A stretch of DNA of 64,000 nt from Sycobia sp. Sy_11 (lineage: Eukaryota > Arthropoda > Insecta > Hymenoptera > Epichrysomallidae): positions 2,809,001 to 2,873,000 of the forward strand of contig JACCIC010000051.1 of NCBI GenBank assembly GCA_018907035.1, in the 5' to 3' direction. This document shows positions 17,201 through 46,815 of this stretch, in pieces (position 1 is the stretch's first letter; each line of letters opens with the position of its first letter). The notes under the pieces are model-generated. The model had not been told where the DNA came from, made no database searches, and worked only from the letters and a program-made list of their open reading frames with translations. A program made the position numbers and the translations under genes.

Positions 17201-20200
17201 CATGATTCAACTAACCACCTTAAATGCTGAAGTACAAGCATTAATTAGTTCTGATATCGTTGTTTAGTAATTGTATAACCGACAGCTATTATTATGCGGT
17301 AAATTTAAGTGAATAATTTGAACTCAGATGAATTTAAGTGTATAATTATTTTTCATAAAAAATTAGGAGCAAATTTTATTTAGTTTTTTTTTTATAGAAG
17401 TTGAAGGAATGAAATTTAGTTGTAGATATATACCAATCTATAATTTTTTGTCGATTTAAATAGTATCGTTGTTTATAAACTTTTCATTTGCAAATATTAT
17501 GGCGTAAAATAAATTAGATTAAATAATTCAGAAAAAATAAAAAACTAGAAGATAAATACCGAAAGTAAAAAAAAGAAGATAAATCCAGAGTGTTGATGTC
17601 TTGAGAATCCGTTCATAAATTAAAATTAGATTATTACGTTATCGCATAAAAGAAAAATCCTTATATTTCGTTTTTATATTCGAAATTTTGTCTCTATGTT
17701 TGTGTAATGTTTGTGTATCGTAATGTTTGTGTATGCCTCGGCAACGAATTGTTCCAGGAAAAGCAACTCGCGATTTATTGTGCACCTTCTGAATACATGA
17801 AATTCGAGAAACCCTATGTACTCAAACAAACAAGACGTAAAGAAAATTTTAAGGCGAAAACACAAGGATTTTAATGTTCCGGTTATATATGTTGAAAACA
17901 AAGATAGCTCTGCGTCTCGCCATTGCCAACTCGATGTGTACGGAGGTCTACGTACACGTGTAGCCAATTTATTTGAAAACATAGTATTTCAGATGGCACA
18001 ATGCACTCTTTAAGATGTCTAACTTCCGAGTTTGAGTTGTAAGATGTGCGCGGGGAGACCCGAGAATGCTTGGCAGTGAGACGTAATATGTGCGAGAGAT
18101 TAAGAGAGCCTTTGATCAAGGGCCGAATGTTTTCCACCTTGCTTTTTCGCCACTGCAAAGCAACGAACATCATCCTATTCGCCTTTGTCCGGAATAGGGC
18201 AACTTCCCGCTTCGTCTTCGTTAAAGTAGACGAAGCGCGGCCTCAGTTGTGCGTGCGACAATGGCCGCAGGTGATAGGGCCAAAATTTTGCCGCTCTGTT
18301 GAGGCGAGGGAATAGAGCGTGGTCTCGGTAATGCGCGCGTCAACGACCGCATGCGATCGGGCCAAAATTTTGCCGATCTGTAGCGGCGAGGAAACAGAGC
18401 GCGATCGCAAAATGTGCGCGCTAATGATTTGCGGTGATTGGACTGAAATTTTCACCGCTCTCCCCATTCTAGAGCGACAGGGCGAGAGAGTGCGGCCTTT
18501 AAAAGGCCGAGCGGCAAGCGGCAGCTAGTCTTTTTTCTGTTTCCTTTGTTGAAGATAATTAGAATAAAGTTAATATCCGATAAATCAGAATATATTAAGT
18601 GCTTTTTTGTCTTACACCTGCTCCCTTTTCCGAATATTTCCAACATAAATTGTCAGTATCATATTCTATTCGATGGATATTCAAATTGCACAATTCTCTT
18701 ATCGCTTGAGATTGGATAAAATTGCAAATTTTCATCAGATTGTATATATTAGTGGCTCTTATTGTCGTCTGGAAGTAGTTTAAAAAGTCTAAAATTTTAT
18801 GTAGTCATCTTTACAAATGTAAATCATAAGGTTTTACAAGTTTCATATTTGATTTCTTGTATTACTACTTGCACCAAATAATTTTGTAAACTCGCTGATC
18901 AAAATTTTAAATATGTCATTGCAATCTAGTAATAATACGTAAAGTAAAATTTTGAAATATGTTAGCCGCATGGCACCCAAAAAACCATGACTAGATGAGT
19001 CAAGAGAAATTGATGTAAATAAAGCAGAAAAATACACGACCAAAGAAAATATTTGTATCTTAGATAATGAACCAAATAAAGATAGTATGAATATTATAAA
19101 TAGTTCCTTTGATACATGCATCGATGTTAATAATGAATCTCTTCATATTGGAAATTATATTAGAACTGCAGTGGATGATTTTAATAAAAAAATTTATCTT
19201 AAATCACTGAACTCCACCTAAAGAATATAATTTTTCTTACTCCAAATAACAATAGATATTTCACATATTTCTCAAATGACTTTAGTCTTAAGATATGTGT
19301 ACGAGAATACAATTTATGACGATTTTATCAAATTCATAGATCTGCATAAAAAATTGATGACTTATTTGATGATTTCACTGAGGAGGAGGTTAGATTAACA
19401 GATGCTAATATAGGCAGAAATGTGCTTCTATCTTTATCAAAATTAAATTTGGATCTTAAATAATGCATATGCATCACAATAGATGGATGTTCCGTTATGA
19501 CTTCTAAATCACGAGGTGCTTTAATTGAAATAAAGAAAGAAACCGTTAATGTTGTTTATTTTCCATATTAGAACCATATTCTAAATCTATCTATAGCAAA
19601 ATCTTCATCGTTTCAGTCAGTTAGGAATGCAATAGCTATAATGAAAGCAACAATAGAATTCTTTACTGCATCATCTAAACGATTTTACATTCTTAAAAAA
19701 ATAATGGGCCGTTCCTTGTGCCGACTTTGCGAAACGCGATAGATCGAACGGCATGATGAAGTTTTACAATTTCAATATTTACTTCATAAAATAATAGAAA
19801 CGCTTGATTCTGTATCATTATGACAAGATGTTCAAACAGCTGCTAAAGCTAAGACTCTAAGAGTTTCTTTCTGTCAGGATCACTTGCAAACCCTCCTCAC
19901 ACTTATGAATAAAATATACAAAAATCGTTAAAAATACTTAAGATAACGATTTTTCTACCTATCAAATGAAACGTTTATTATAAAACATTCTTTCACGTCT
20001 TTACATGTCTGCTTTTTTCGTTTTGTCCTATTGAAATTGATATATTTCCGTTTTCATAGTTGAAAAGAAACAAGAATATTTCTCTCTTTCTAACATATCT
20101 TAACGTTTTTTTTTCAATAAATGGTACGATATCGGAATAAAACTTCTAATTTTACAAATTTTATTAACATTAACATTAAATTCGTGTTTGCAATCGCCCG

Positions 20201-20724
20201 CCCCACTAATGGCCATTGCTGGCTCTATCACTGAATCTTATACAGATACATAATTTATTTTGGAATTTCTTATGTTCATTGTGCCCCACCCTTCGGACCC
20301 TCGCGTTTCAGGCTGGGGAAGGGGAGATAATGGGAGAGAATGGAAGTAATGTTCTTTAAGGCGACTTTAAATTGATTTAATAAATTTATTTAATAATTTT
20401 TTTATAAAAAAAATAGCAGCTTAAATTATAGGATTTCGTCTTCCATTATCACTTTTTAATTTCTATTTAAATTCAAAATTGAAATAACTACACTCATTGC
20501 AATTTTAGATACCCATCACACCTCGTTTTCCCCTACTACCCAGGCTATAGAAAATTTCAGCCCTCTATTTATACCTTCTTAATCTTGACAGAAAGACTTT
20601 TGTACCTTTTGTTTTTTTATAATGTATATTGTCCTAAAATAGATTCCAGACACGAAATAATTTTTCATGTAGTAATATTCAATATACATACCGTAATATA
20701 TTGTAGTTCCTTTTTATATTAAAT

Positions 20725-20779
<55 letters not shown>

Positions 20780-22841
20780 CAGAATTATGGTAGTTTTTAA
20801 TTGTCCTTGAATAATTAATAAATTCTTTTAAATTTTTATTTACATATTTATTTAATTAACTATTATTTACCATTTAATTATTCATTAAATGGAATTAATG
20901 AGCTATTAAAATTCTGTGGACGATTTAGATTATACGAAGTAAACGGATAATGAGTATGTATTAGCCAAGAATTGTATCATAGCCCAACACCGCGGAGCAG
21001 GTACCTTTGCACTGATACTTATATAGATACATATATACATATACATGTATACATACACAGATACAAACATACGTACATACATGCATCTATACGGGCGTAG
21101 ATACATTTGTATGTAAATACATACATACATACGTAGATACATGATGCCGCTACTTTGCTGCACTATCACCATATAATACTGGACTCTGTTTTTTATAGAT
21201 TTGTTAGCTGTCAACGTGACAAAATGGTCACTCTCGGCTGGTCCTTACACTACTAGCTATGCCCGCATATTAGAAAATAAAAATTTTGCATGGGCCATTT
21301 ATAATTTACGTATAAATTCGGCTAGTGCGGCCCTGATGAATACTAGTAAGCCGATAAAACAGAACAGGTTTTTTCGTACATTTGAAGTCCTATTAAATTC
21401 CACAATATATTAAAAATCAGACGCTGCAATCTTTAACTTTTCAAGCGTCATGAAGTAATAGTCTATAAACACTTTATATAATAATACAATTACATGCATT
21501 CTGCTTACACTGACATATTTTTCACTATACGAAAATATCTTCAAACCTTACATGCAATAAATAGAATATAAATAGTGAAGCTTAATTGTAGTAACGGCAA
21601 AAAAACTTAAAAATGTTTTATGTATTTATCACACGCACTTGCTAATAGTTTTTTACGTAGATATATTAAGGTATATAATCTACTCTATACCTATATATTA
21701 TATAGATATATAATATACTATATGTAAATTTTGCAGACTTGGCAAATCTGTCAACTTAGGCCTACTTAAACTACGTAATCCGCTATTATTCAATGAGTAC
21801 GTAAAGGCAATTCCCTTTTCAAAAGACTCTACGTATCCTTCAGGTGATGCGGTAATAGTTGGTTGGGGATCTACAACGTTCGAAGATTCTGTTAATGAGA
21901 AGTTAGGAGATATTCTACAAGCATTGGATGTAACTGTAATGCCTGTCGAAGAATGTAGAGATGCTATAAAAATTGTAATGCTGGCAAACACGCAAGCGTT
22001 CTCAGAAACTTCTTTTAATGTATCTCATTTCTGCACTGGTTCATTTTTACCAGATGTAATGGGTCCATCTTACGTAAGTTTTACATAAAATATTCTAGTT
22101 AAAAAATGTAATGTATTTATTATAATCTATTACACAACATGTAAACAAAATAGGTCATTCTTGTACGAGTAGCTCGAACGAAACGAAGGTGATATGCGAC
22201 TCATATGATATCACTTATTTTTCTGCTTATACGAGTACAATATGACTTTCATAAAAAGAACGCATAATAGAATTTTCTGCAGCAATCTTAAAATAGAGAA
22301 AATTATTTTAGATTTTTTTTCATTTCACCAATAATGCAAGAATATTCTATTTGACACACGTAAAATATATGGAGAAAATGTTATTTTTCTCACTGAGTAT
22401 AAAAATAATACATATCAAATTTACCTCATGAGATATTTTACCCTCAACGAAATAATGGTGGTAAATCGCACGTATTAAGTATTAACTTTAAGTAAAATGT
22501 TTAAATATTTTATCAAACAATCCACAGATCAATTTCGATAGAATTATTAATTATGTTAGTATTTTTGACATCTAATCAAAATTTGAATTTTATATTTAGT
22601 TAGTTTTTAATATATTTATCATTTTTCAAATTTTCAAGACATTTTATATATTAATTAAAAGTGCGTTATTTTCATGTAGGGTGACGGCGGTGGTCCAGTA
22701 ATGCAATTTAATGCAACAGGTGATTATAATGTGATTGGAATTATTTCTGGAGGTGTTGGAGAGCTAGATCTAGGAGTACATATTCATGTTACTCCTTTTA
22801 TTCCGTGGATTGAATCTGAAATTGCTAAATGTCCTTACTAG
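11240..22841 (+). CDS. Secreted catalytically dead serine protease homologue 2 (S1 fold), four exons
   Basis: Exons by eye: 11240-11294, 14798-15092, 21737-22073, 22680-22841; phases 1, 2, 0 as in homologue 1; 282 residues. A signal peptide covers residues 1-18 and the activation site is KR-IIGG at 22-27. Catalytic positions: His57 is Tyr71 (TTGYC), Asp102 is Asn123 (VNLGLLKL) and Ser195 is Gly232 (GDGGGPV). Exon 3 is 337 bases in both paralogues. Cys56-Cys72 is kept and the Cys191-Cys220 pair is missing, as in homologue 1. The final Cys (residue 280, in AKCPY) is not in the paralogue. Because two copies that clearly differ in sequence keep open frames, splice sites and hydrophobic signal peptides, they look like functional non-enzymes under selection; this is inference. 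Introns are 3.5, 6.6 and 0.6 kb and hold a mariner, a foldback element, an LTR-like block and a hAT relic. Confidence 0.88.
13024..14266 (-). mobile_element. Mariner element, decayed, minus strand
   Basis: Ends are inverted copies sharing GGTGG-TTGATAA-TCC-TGACTT; TA precedes the left end and the right-hand TA is mutated. On the minus strand, translation recovers an N-terminal segment (SGCPKEMNTQDMASKIHD) and a C-terminal catalytic region with QYDNSSAHT and SPDLAPSNYFLF. The third catalytic Asp is thus Asn, and many stops and frameshifts interrupt the rest. The best open piece is 13424-13212. It lies antisense in intron 1 of protease homologue 2. Confidence 0.82.
15093..15961. other. Intron 2 start of protease homologue 2, nothing recognised
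   Basis: AT-rich sequence. The minus-strand open frame 15580-15365 has no recognisable features. Confidence 0.45.
15962..16690. mobile_element. Partial copy of a foldback-type element
   Basis: From the end motif CACCGTGTCCCA onward this is collinear, with divergence, with the complement of the right arm and spacer of the palindromic element at 26271-27282. After about 16580 a short inverted segment follows (16600-16680 pairs with 16480-16550), and the rest of the opposite arm is missing. The block 16690-16760 is GC-rich and unmatched. Open frames here (16160-16471 plus, 16398-16210 minus) reappear as look-alikes in the other copy and seem to be by-products of the repeat. Confidence 0.75.
16760..18012. 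other. Intron 2 spacer, no gene recognised
   Basis: AT-rich up to 17640, then moderate complexity. Short TGTTTGTGTA-type repeats occur around 17700-17740. Small overlapping open frames on both strands (17674-18013) have no recognisable protein features and may belong to the following LTR-like block. Confidence 0.4.
18013..18641 (+). repeat. LTR-like block, candidate solo LTR
   Basis: A CpG-rich island about 600 bases long in AT-rich surroundings. It contains three diverged copies of a unit about 82 bases long (centred near 18280, 18360 and 18440, each with GGRCYRAAATTTT). Then come a TATA-like TTTAAAAGG at about 18499 and AATAAA at 18563-18568, with a TG start and CA end possible. This order of enhancer-like repeats, TATA and poly(A) signal is typical of an LTR. 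No target-site duplication or internal region was found, so the boundaries are tentative. It lies in intron 2 of protease homologue 2. Confidence 0.45.
18950..19930 (+). pseudogene. hAT-like (ZMYM1/DUF4371 type) transposase remnant
   Basis: Translation with frame corrections gives DFIKFIDLHKK, then LTDANIGRNVLLSLSKLNLDL, ITIDGCSVMTSKSRGALIEI, NHILNLSIAKSSSFQSVRNAI, and SLCRLCETR followed by ERHDEVLQF. This is the motif order of the RNase-H-like core of hAT-derived proteins of the ZMYM1 and 52-kDa-repressor type. Several stops interrupt it (one where the conserved Trp of CETRW should be), and neither the N-terminal zinc finger nor the C-terminal dimerisation domain is evident. It lies in intron 2 of protease homologue 2. 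Confidence 0.72.
20729..20776. repeat. (AT)n microsatellite
   Basis: Perfect alternating TA tract. Confidence 0.95.
21020..21145. repeat. ATAC/ATAG cryptic tetranucleotide repeat
   Basis: Imperfect tandem ATACATAC and ATAGATAC units with interruptions. They create a Tyr/Ile/Met/Val-rich chance open frame on the minus strand. Confidence 0.8.
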
Positions 22842-22893
22842 TGATGCACTGTTTAAAATATGTTAATTTATTAATATACCTACTTTATTAACA

Positions 22894-22899
22894 AATAAA
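22894..22899 (+). terminator. Polyadenylation signal of protease homologue 2
   Basis: AATAAA lies 53 bases after the stop codon. Confidence 0.6.
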
Positions 22900-23020
22900 T
22901 GCATTTATTACCATTATATTTAAATTAGTTATTTTCTTTTTAATACATTTATGTTTCACTTGGTGAAACGATAAGACGTATGTATAATTTTTAGTGGCAA
23001 GTGACTACCATCATATATAT

Positions 23021-23023
<3 letters not shown>

Positions 23024-23076
<53 letters not shown>
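23024..23076. repeat. (AT)n microsatellite
   Basis: Perfect alternating TA tract downstream of protease homologue 2. Confidence 0.95.
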
Positions 23077-23081
<5 letters not shown>

Positions 23082-23359
23082 TCGTCAGTTTTCTCAGAGA
23101 CAATTTGTGTAAACTGAAAAGGGTTTTTGAGTTAGTGATATCTATATTTTTCATTGCATTTACGAAGTAAAAACTGTGTCTGAAAAGTAAAAAAAATGGC
23201 ATTATAATCAGTGTATCGCAATACATGCAAAGAATAATGCTGGTAACCATGGTTTCCTGTTTCTGTCTTTAAAAAACCATCACGTGAAAACCAATAAAAT
23301 CGGAAGAAATTCAAAATATACTTTAATTAATCTTCCATGAGGAATAGACAATTTGAAGT

Positions 23360-24790
23360 AACTCGTCATTCCTAACGCAAGAAACCAGCCTAATCAGTAT
23401 GATTGTTTCATAAAATAACCAAGTTTGTAACTGTAAAAATCTTTTCGGGACCTTCAACAACGTTTGCTCTTTGTCGATGGATGAAGAGTGGTCTATAAAG
23501 CTGTAGGTAAGACGATAACTGGAGCTGTTTCAATTTCCTGGGCTGACTCTTGCTGGTTTTATCAAAGGATTTGACGCCGTTCATAAGCTATATGTGCTGA
23601 ATTAGTGTGTAGTCGAATGCCAGCATCCGGTTCCTTACAGCGGAAAGATCACCAGAAGGGGAGGGGAAAACATCTTCACTTTTCTCTGGATATTTTCAGT
23701 AGTGGTGGACGAAGTAGTAGTAGTAGGATGATGTCTGGGCTTACTGGAGATCGGACTCCAATCTTGGAAAAGGCCTTTGCTCATTTTGAGTTATGGTGTG
23801 TCCTCATTCTCACTGACTTCCGACAACTTCAAAATAGCAAATTTTAACTTATCAGCCGTAGATGATGGACTTGGTTTCGTATAGTTCTTTTCCAAATCAT
23901 CTTTAGTCGAAGACGGTAGCCCTGATAGACATTTCATCGACGTCACAAACAACCCCACTGCTATATTCGAACTGACCTTCCGTAGGAGATTAAAGAAAGG
24001 CCAGCTAACTCATCTGCTAAAGTAGAAGATAGGGCAGGAAGATTGAAACATAGTAAATATTTGAGATCCTCTTTCTGACAAGCGCTGAAATCATTCTTCT
24101 ATGACTTGTATTTTTACCTTTCCCATAATCCAGTTACTGATCAATTAACTGTCCATTGTCCTAGCAAGAGAACAAGGCTCATCCTATACGAGAGCCTAGA
24201 TCTCGAAGTCTCTGCGATCAATCTGTAATAAACCAATTTGTTTCACTATGATCATTAAACCGGTCCAGTACTCTTGAAATGCATGTATATTCACGATGTT
24301 TTTACATATTCTATAATATCTGTGGCATGATCGCGCAACCGGTCGGATTTAGAGATAGGCTGTGTTCTACCATGCTCGAAGTGCACACCAGCGTCAGAAA
24401 CTGTCCATCCCTGAGAAAACCTATGTAAGGCACCACAAGCGGTAAGAGTGCACTTAAAGCGCGAATGATCATTCGATTTAACTATTACTTTCTAACGAGT
24501 ATTTGTTTAACCTAGAGAGAGAGAGAGAGAGTTCCGCGAAAGCACGGATGCTCCAACTTAAGAATAATGCCCAACTGTCTCGTGTCAGAATGGGGGCTCA
24601 GATTGAGTTCAGATTAAGTGGCAGAACTTGTACAGCTTTTTCAGCAAAGGTTACCGATAACTTAGTTCCACCTTCATCAATTTGCTAAAAGAACCCCAGG
24701 CAAGTCGACGTGTTTTCACCTATGGTCGGGGTTATATTTTCTCTGCGGAGGATTAAAGTAGAAGTATCATAGAACGGCATTCAGTATGAA
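23360..24790. other. Anonymous moderate-GC block
   Basis: About 1.4 kb of clearly higher complexity and GC than its surroundings. It contains plus-strand open frames of 80 codons (23605-23847) and 61 codons (24503-24688), neither recognisable. No RT, transposase or zinc-finger motif and no inverted ends were found. It could be an old transposon, a non-coding RNA locus or a decayed gene. Confidence 0.35.
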
Positions 24791-24799
24791 AGAAGCTTC

Positions 24800-25640
24800 A
24801 TTTGAACAACGTTTAAAATGTAAGTTTTCACGGATTCCTAGTATTGAATAATCAAATATTTATTTGATACATTTTAATTATGACAGAAAATATCTGAAAA
24901 TACAAGGGCAGTGTTTATTATTATTTCAGAAAATATTATCAAATACTTCTACGATTATTATAATAAAGCGGTAAGCTTTTTCAAAATAAAAAAATCAAAC
25001 ATTTATTTTCAGGAAAAACTTTCTTCTAATTGAATTAAAAAGAATAATCTTGCTTTCCTAAAATATAATTCATATTCTGTATAATGACATAACACATGAT
25101 TACTTTTTAAAGTAAATTTTAATTATTTTTTTTAATACAAATTCTTACTTATTTTTTTATCGAATCCACAGGGAAGAAAAGTTTTTTTGAAAAACAAAAG
25201 TAAGCTTGTAAAAAAGAATCCTATTATTTTTTATTATTTAAAACCAGTATTTAAAAAAAAATTCAATCAAGCGTATGCTGTAAAATAAAAATTAATTAGT
25301 TAAAAGTTTTCTTAATTTGCTCATACACTTATGGCTTTTTATATAATTTACATCCTTTAGTACCTATCTTTATCAAGCAAAGGTAGAAATCATCAATTTA
25401 AAAGTCATTTATTAGTAGGAATAAAAACACGCAAATGTAAAATCCAAATTAAACCAACGAAATACATTATTTAAGCTGCTTTTGCATACCATGCCTGCAA
25501 ATGAGATACAATATAATCAAAGTAACAGAACCAGATAAAAGGATAAAATAAATGGAAAAATATTAGTAATATTAGCTACAAATTATATTGGACGAAAAAC
25601 ATTTTGCTAACAATGTACTGTACATTGTCGACGACACAAT
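24800..25640. other. AT-rich 3' flank of the zinc-finger gene
   Basis: No coding signal. A minus-strand AATAAA (plus-strand TTTATT at 25408-25413) about 230 bases past the stop is a possible poly(A) signal. Confidence 0.4.
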
Positions 25641-42611
<16,971 letters not shown>

Positions 42612-43479
42612 TGGGGCGGCGATCTACTCGCCTCCCTTGCCACGCGCTTGCGCTGCCATATCGCGGGACGCGGGTGTGTGTGTGTGTGTGTGTGTGTGTT
42701 ATCGCGCATGCGTGTGTGGGTATAGGTATATAGATACAACCGCCTCCGCGCACGCAGCTAGGGAAACCGCGAGCGCGTTATATCCATCAGCCCTGGATAG
42801 ACATCGATCCAATCGGGCACTTGTGTGTGTATGTGCATAATATATATATATATATATATATATACGAATGTAGGTATTATCTGGTAATAACGTGCGCTTT
42901 AACGTAGCGGCGCTTGTATGTATTTTTAAAAATGGCTTAGTAAAACGCGGTTCTCACCGTCGCATGTTCATATACGAGCTTTCGGAAATTATTATAATAT
43001 ATACGTTTTGAATTTTCGCATCTATACTTTGTATCTCCTAATTTCTAGACTTTCTTTGCACTTATTTTTTTGACAAATCAGAACGAAACAATTTATTACT
43101 TTCTATATTTTATACTTTAAAGGGTAACGATGAAATTAGATAGATGATAAAATTACAAAAGATTTTTCTATAAAATAAACGTTTTGGAAAATATCAGTTG
43201 AGTTTTTATTTGGAACATTTTGTTTCTAGATTGTATTATATTAAAATCTCTTTATATTAAAAAATCTATTATTTTCGATTTTTATCATTACTTACATTCT
43301 ATTCCGCACTGAAGTCATTTTATTCATGATTTCAACACGCTGTTTTAAATATATTTTTTAATTATATCTTAGTCATCTATGACAAACCAATTAATAAATT
43401 AATACATCTAGAAATAAATAAATTTAATTATTTATTAAATGAATAAATTAACATAAAATTGTTATATTTATTTTAATCG

Positions 43480-43485
<6 letters not shown>

Positions 43486-43541
<56 letters not shown>
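43486..43541. repeat. (AT)n microsatellite
   Basis: Perfect alternating tract. Confidence 0.95.
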
Positions 43542-43543
<2 letters not shown>

Positions 43544-46500
43544 CTGATGGCAATCACGAAGCGACAACTTATGGATATTTGTTCAATATTTTGACAGACA
43601 GTTCAATTCCTTATTGTTATTTCATTTATACACTCAAATTCATAACTCATTTACATAATAAATTACATAATTCCAATTCAAATTCGTGTGAAATAAGGCT
43701 AACAATAGAAATTTAAAAAAATTTGAACCCAATTGAAAATGTTCAATAATTGTAGTCCTATTCGAGCTGAAGTATATACGATTATTATTGACCCAGTTGA
43801 GGTAGACCTGGATATAAGTTACATAATATTTTTAATGGAAATCGCATCATTTTTTAAAATGTTTAATTATCGACTTATGTACTCCAACGTCACGCAATTT
43901 TTTGTTTAGAATCCTGTCACAAGCATGAGTAGCAGCAGTCGATAATAATGAGTAAAACATCTATATTCAGCGTAGTGTCATTATATATAATATATATTTT
44001 TATTTATTTATTTATTTTTATTTATTTATTTATCACAATAACGGATAAAACTTTTACAGGGCTTGGTGCTAAAATCACAAAAATGTCTCCCTTTGAAATT
44101 TGTAATTTCTAGAGTGTATGTGAAAATACCTTTGCTTCGTAATTAAGGAATTTCGATAGAAACAGGGATTTTAGATAAATGAATTCCATAATATAACCAA
44201 TAAAAATTTATTCATATTTTAGCAGCACAAGAAATAACATTACAGAACTAAATATACATTCTTTTTCTGCCGTTGTGGAATTACAAACTCGCTTATTAAA
44301 TTATCGAAACTAAGTATTAATTATAGTTTTCGATAATAAGAATAGGCAATGAAGATGTCTTTTCTATCGAAATCGATTGCTAGCTAGAATTTGCTATATG
44401 AATTGTTAAGAGAAATGTAAATACTATCTACATATTTTAAAAAATTGGTATCATTGCAATGTTAATCATCCAATATAATACTATTATAGGGCATATTGTA
44501 TCATTTTTTTCTTTATCATTTTTACGAGATGAGAAGTAATTTAGACCTTCCGTTTTTACTCGTAACAAAGATTGTATGAATTTTATTATTAGTAAATCTT
44601 TAATTAATGAATTTGAATAAACATTCAAAATTCGTTGCACTGAGTCTTAAATTTTCACCATCCATACTAAAGAAAAGAATCAAAAATTCGAATAAATAAG
44701 TAATGTAACCATAAGCTTCGCTCCAGGTCTTTCATTTCATATACAATTTATCTATTATAATGTAAAATATTTGGGTGTTATACTTGATCGATCTAAGTAA
44801 AATATTAATTTGCATTTCGTTGTTGTTGAATCTATTTATACATATGTTATCTCATATGTTAAAAATTCATTGCGTAAATTTGAAATAAAATCAACTAGTG
44901 ACAAAAGGAATGCATTTTCTGAAACGAGATCAACTTTTATTTAGTCGAAATGTTCTGTAAGTATTGACTAGTAATATATAATTACTGCTACTGTATAATA
45001 TGATTTCATAATATAGCCACAAAAATATTCTCTAATTTTGTAATTCCTTTCAATAAACTTGCAACTTCATATTGAACTTCCGAATTTTGTTTATGTCTTG
45101 AATTATTTGATCAAAGTTATAAAAATCTTTTCAAAATTATCGACAAATTTTTTAAAAACATCCCTTTTGCATGGCCATTTAGTTAAAGGATTAAAAAAAT
45201 TATATAAGGCTTATAATAAACGAAAAAATGATAAATGATCAAAACAATCTTCGATACTCCAGACCTCTACTAAATTTAAAGACTGCACTTCGAATGACAC
45301 GTAAAAAGACAACTTGCTAATCCTATGCGTAAGCACGGAAATTATTAGACTAAACTGACAAACCAGATCTACGATTCCAAGTTCTAACTTATAATGAAGA
45401 TACAACATCATACAAAGAGTATCTACTATATTTACATGAGAGCAAATCAGTTCATCAATTTTATTTGATTCTGAGAATTCATTTTTTACAAAAGAATGAA
45501 AATGTTCTAATATAAGTTATATTTATTAAATTTTCAACTGGTCAATAAAGTATGTATAAACATTACTAACTTTGAAAATTCAAACACTGTTAATGATTTA
45601 ATACGTGAAAAATATTTAGCATTAGAAATTGAAACCAATTTTGTTACATTTTGCCATTTTAATTTAATGAAAACAGATACTTGATGAATATTTTTATATA
45701 CCAAAAGAAAAACCTGATTAATCGAAATTAACGGGAATATGAGAAACAATATTACGTATTATAATAATAATATTTTTCTTTTAGATTTATGAAATAACTT
45801 TTTCAACCTAATAAATATATAGGCCTATAATTACATGTGATTCTATATAATAAAAAGAGCTTCTTAGCCTTAATTTATTTAAATCAAGTTTATTCTCTTT
45901 TTTCATCGCTTTCTCACTAATATTAACACTATTTTGATTTGCATCAGTTTCTTGTCATTATGCTCGGCGAAGTGCTCGTGATAAAAAAACCTACTGCAAG
46001 TTTGGAAGCTTACTCATCTACTTTCCTTTATAATTTTCGTTCCTGTTCCTCATTTAAATATAACCTTTTTGACATTTTACAGCATCGTTATTTTTTCTTT
46101 CTTCATTCATTAAGTTAGAACATAATATGCCTACCGCTATAATTTTTTCTGCCGTGAAAATCATATTACATCACCTTCAATGTAAATAAAATAACGGCAA
46201 GAGGCACGTTTCTTTTCAACCACGGAATATATGCTGTCCATTAATACTGAGAGTAAGTTACTAATATTTATCAGTTTCACGAACTGTTTCACAGACTGAA
46301 TTAAAAATATAGTATTCAAAGATTTATTAAAATTAAGGTATGCACATGTATTATGAATATTTATCATTGTATATCAATAGCATAACTATACTATCTCTAT
46401 CAAACTATTTGGTAGTATCTATTTAAAGCATGTGGTGGAAGGGCATCTAGCACCATTCTGATCCTCCCCCTTTGATCCGGCACTGCTTATGACAAAACTT

Positions 46501-46749
46501 ATTGTCGCGCTCATGGAATATAGGTCTCCCGTTTACAGAGTGTATAGTTATAGAGACTATATAGATGAGGTATATTTTTCAGGTAAAACAAGGTTTGTGT
46601 GTATTGAATTTTGATATTTATTCCTTTCAGAAATGGAAACTTTAAACACATTATCTTCTTACAATAAGATTAACTCTTCTACTTACTGTGATATCAACAA
46701 AAAACTATACTACATTATATTAAACTTTTTTAATTAATACATGATATAT

Positions 46750-46750
<1 letters not shown>

Positions 46751-46795
<45 letters not shown>

Positions 46796-46815
46796 CGTGT
46801 GCGTGTGCGTGTGTG
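46751..46815. repeat. (GT)n / (GC)n compound microsatellite
   Basis: GT dinucleotides run into GCGCGCGCGT and then GTGCGT units, giving alternating purine-pyrimidine sequence that could adopt Z-DNA. Confidence 0.93.

Larger units (their letters stand above)
19930..21736. other. End of intron 2, simple repeats and spacer
   Basis: A GC-richer patch at 20190-20340 is unassigned. An (AT)n tract (20729-20776) and an ATAC/ATAG-rich cryptic repeat (about 21020-21145) follow. The open frames at 20930-21214 and 21201-21413 look non-coding. Confidence 0.45.

Noticed and set aside
18046..18528. Overlapping open frames on both strands in the CpG-rich block
   Set aside because: High GC lowers stop frequency; the Arg/Cys-rich translations resemble no protein, and the DNA has LTR-like organisation.
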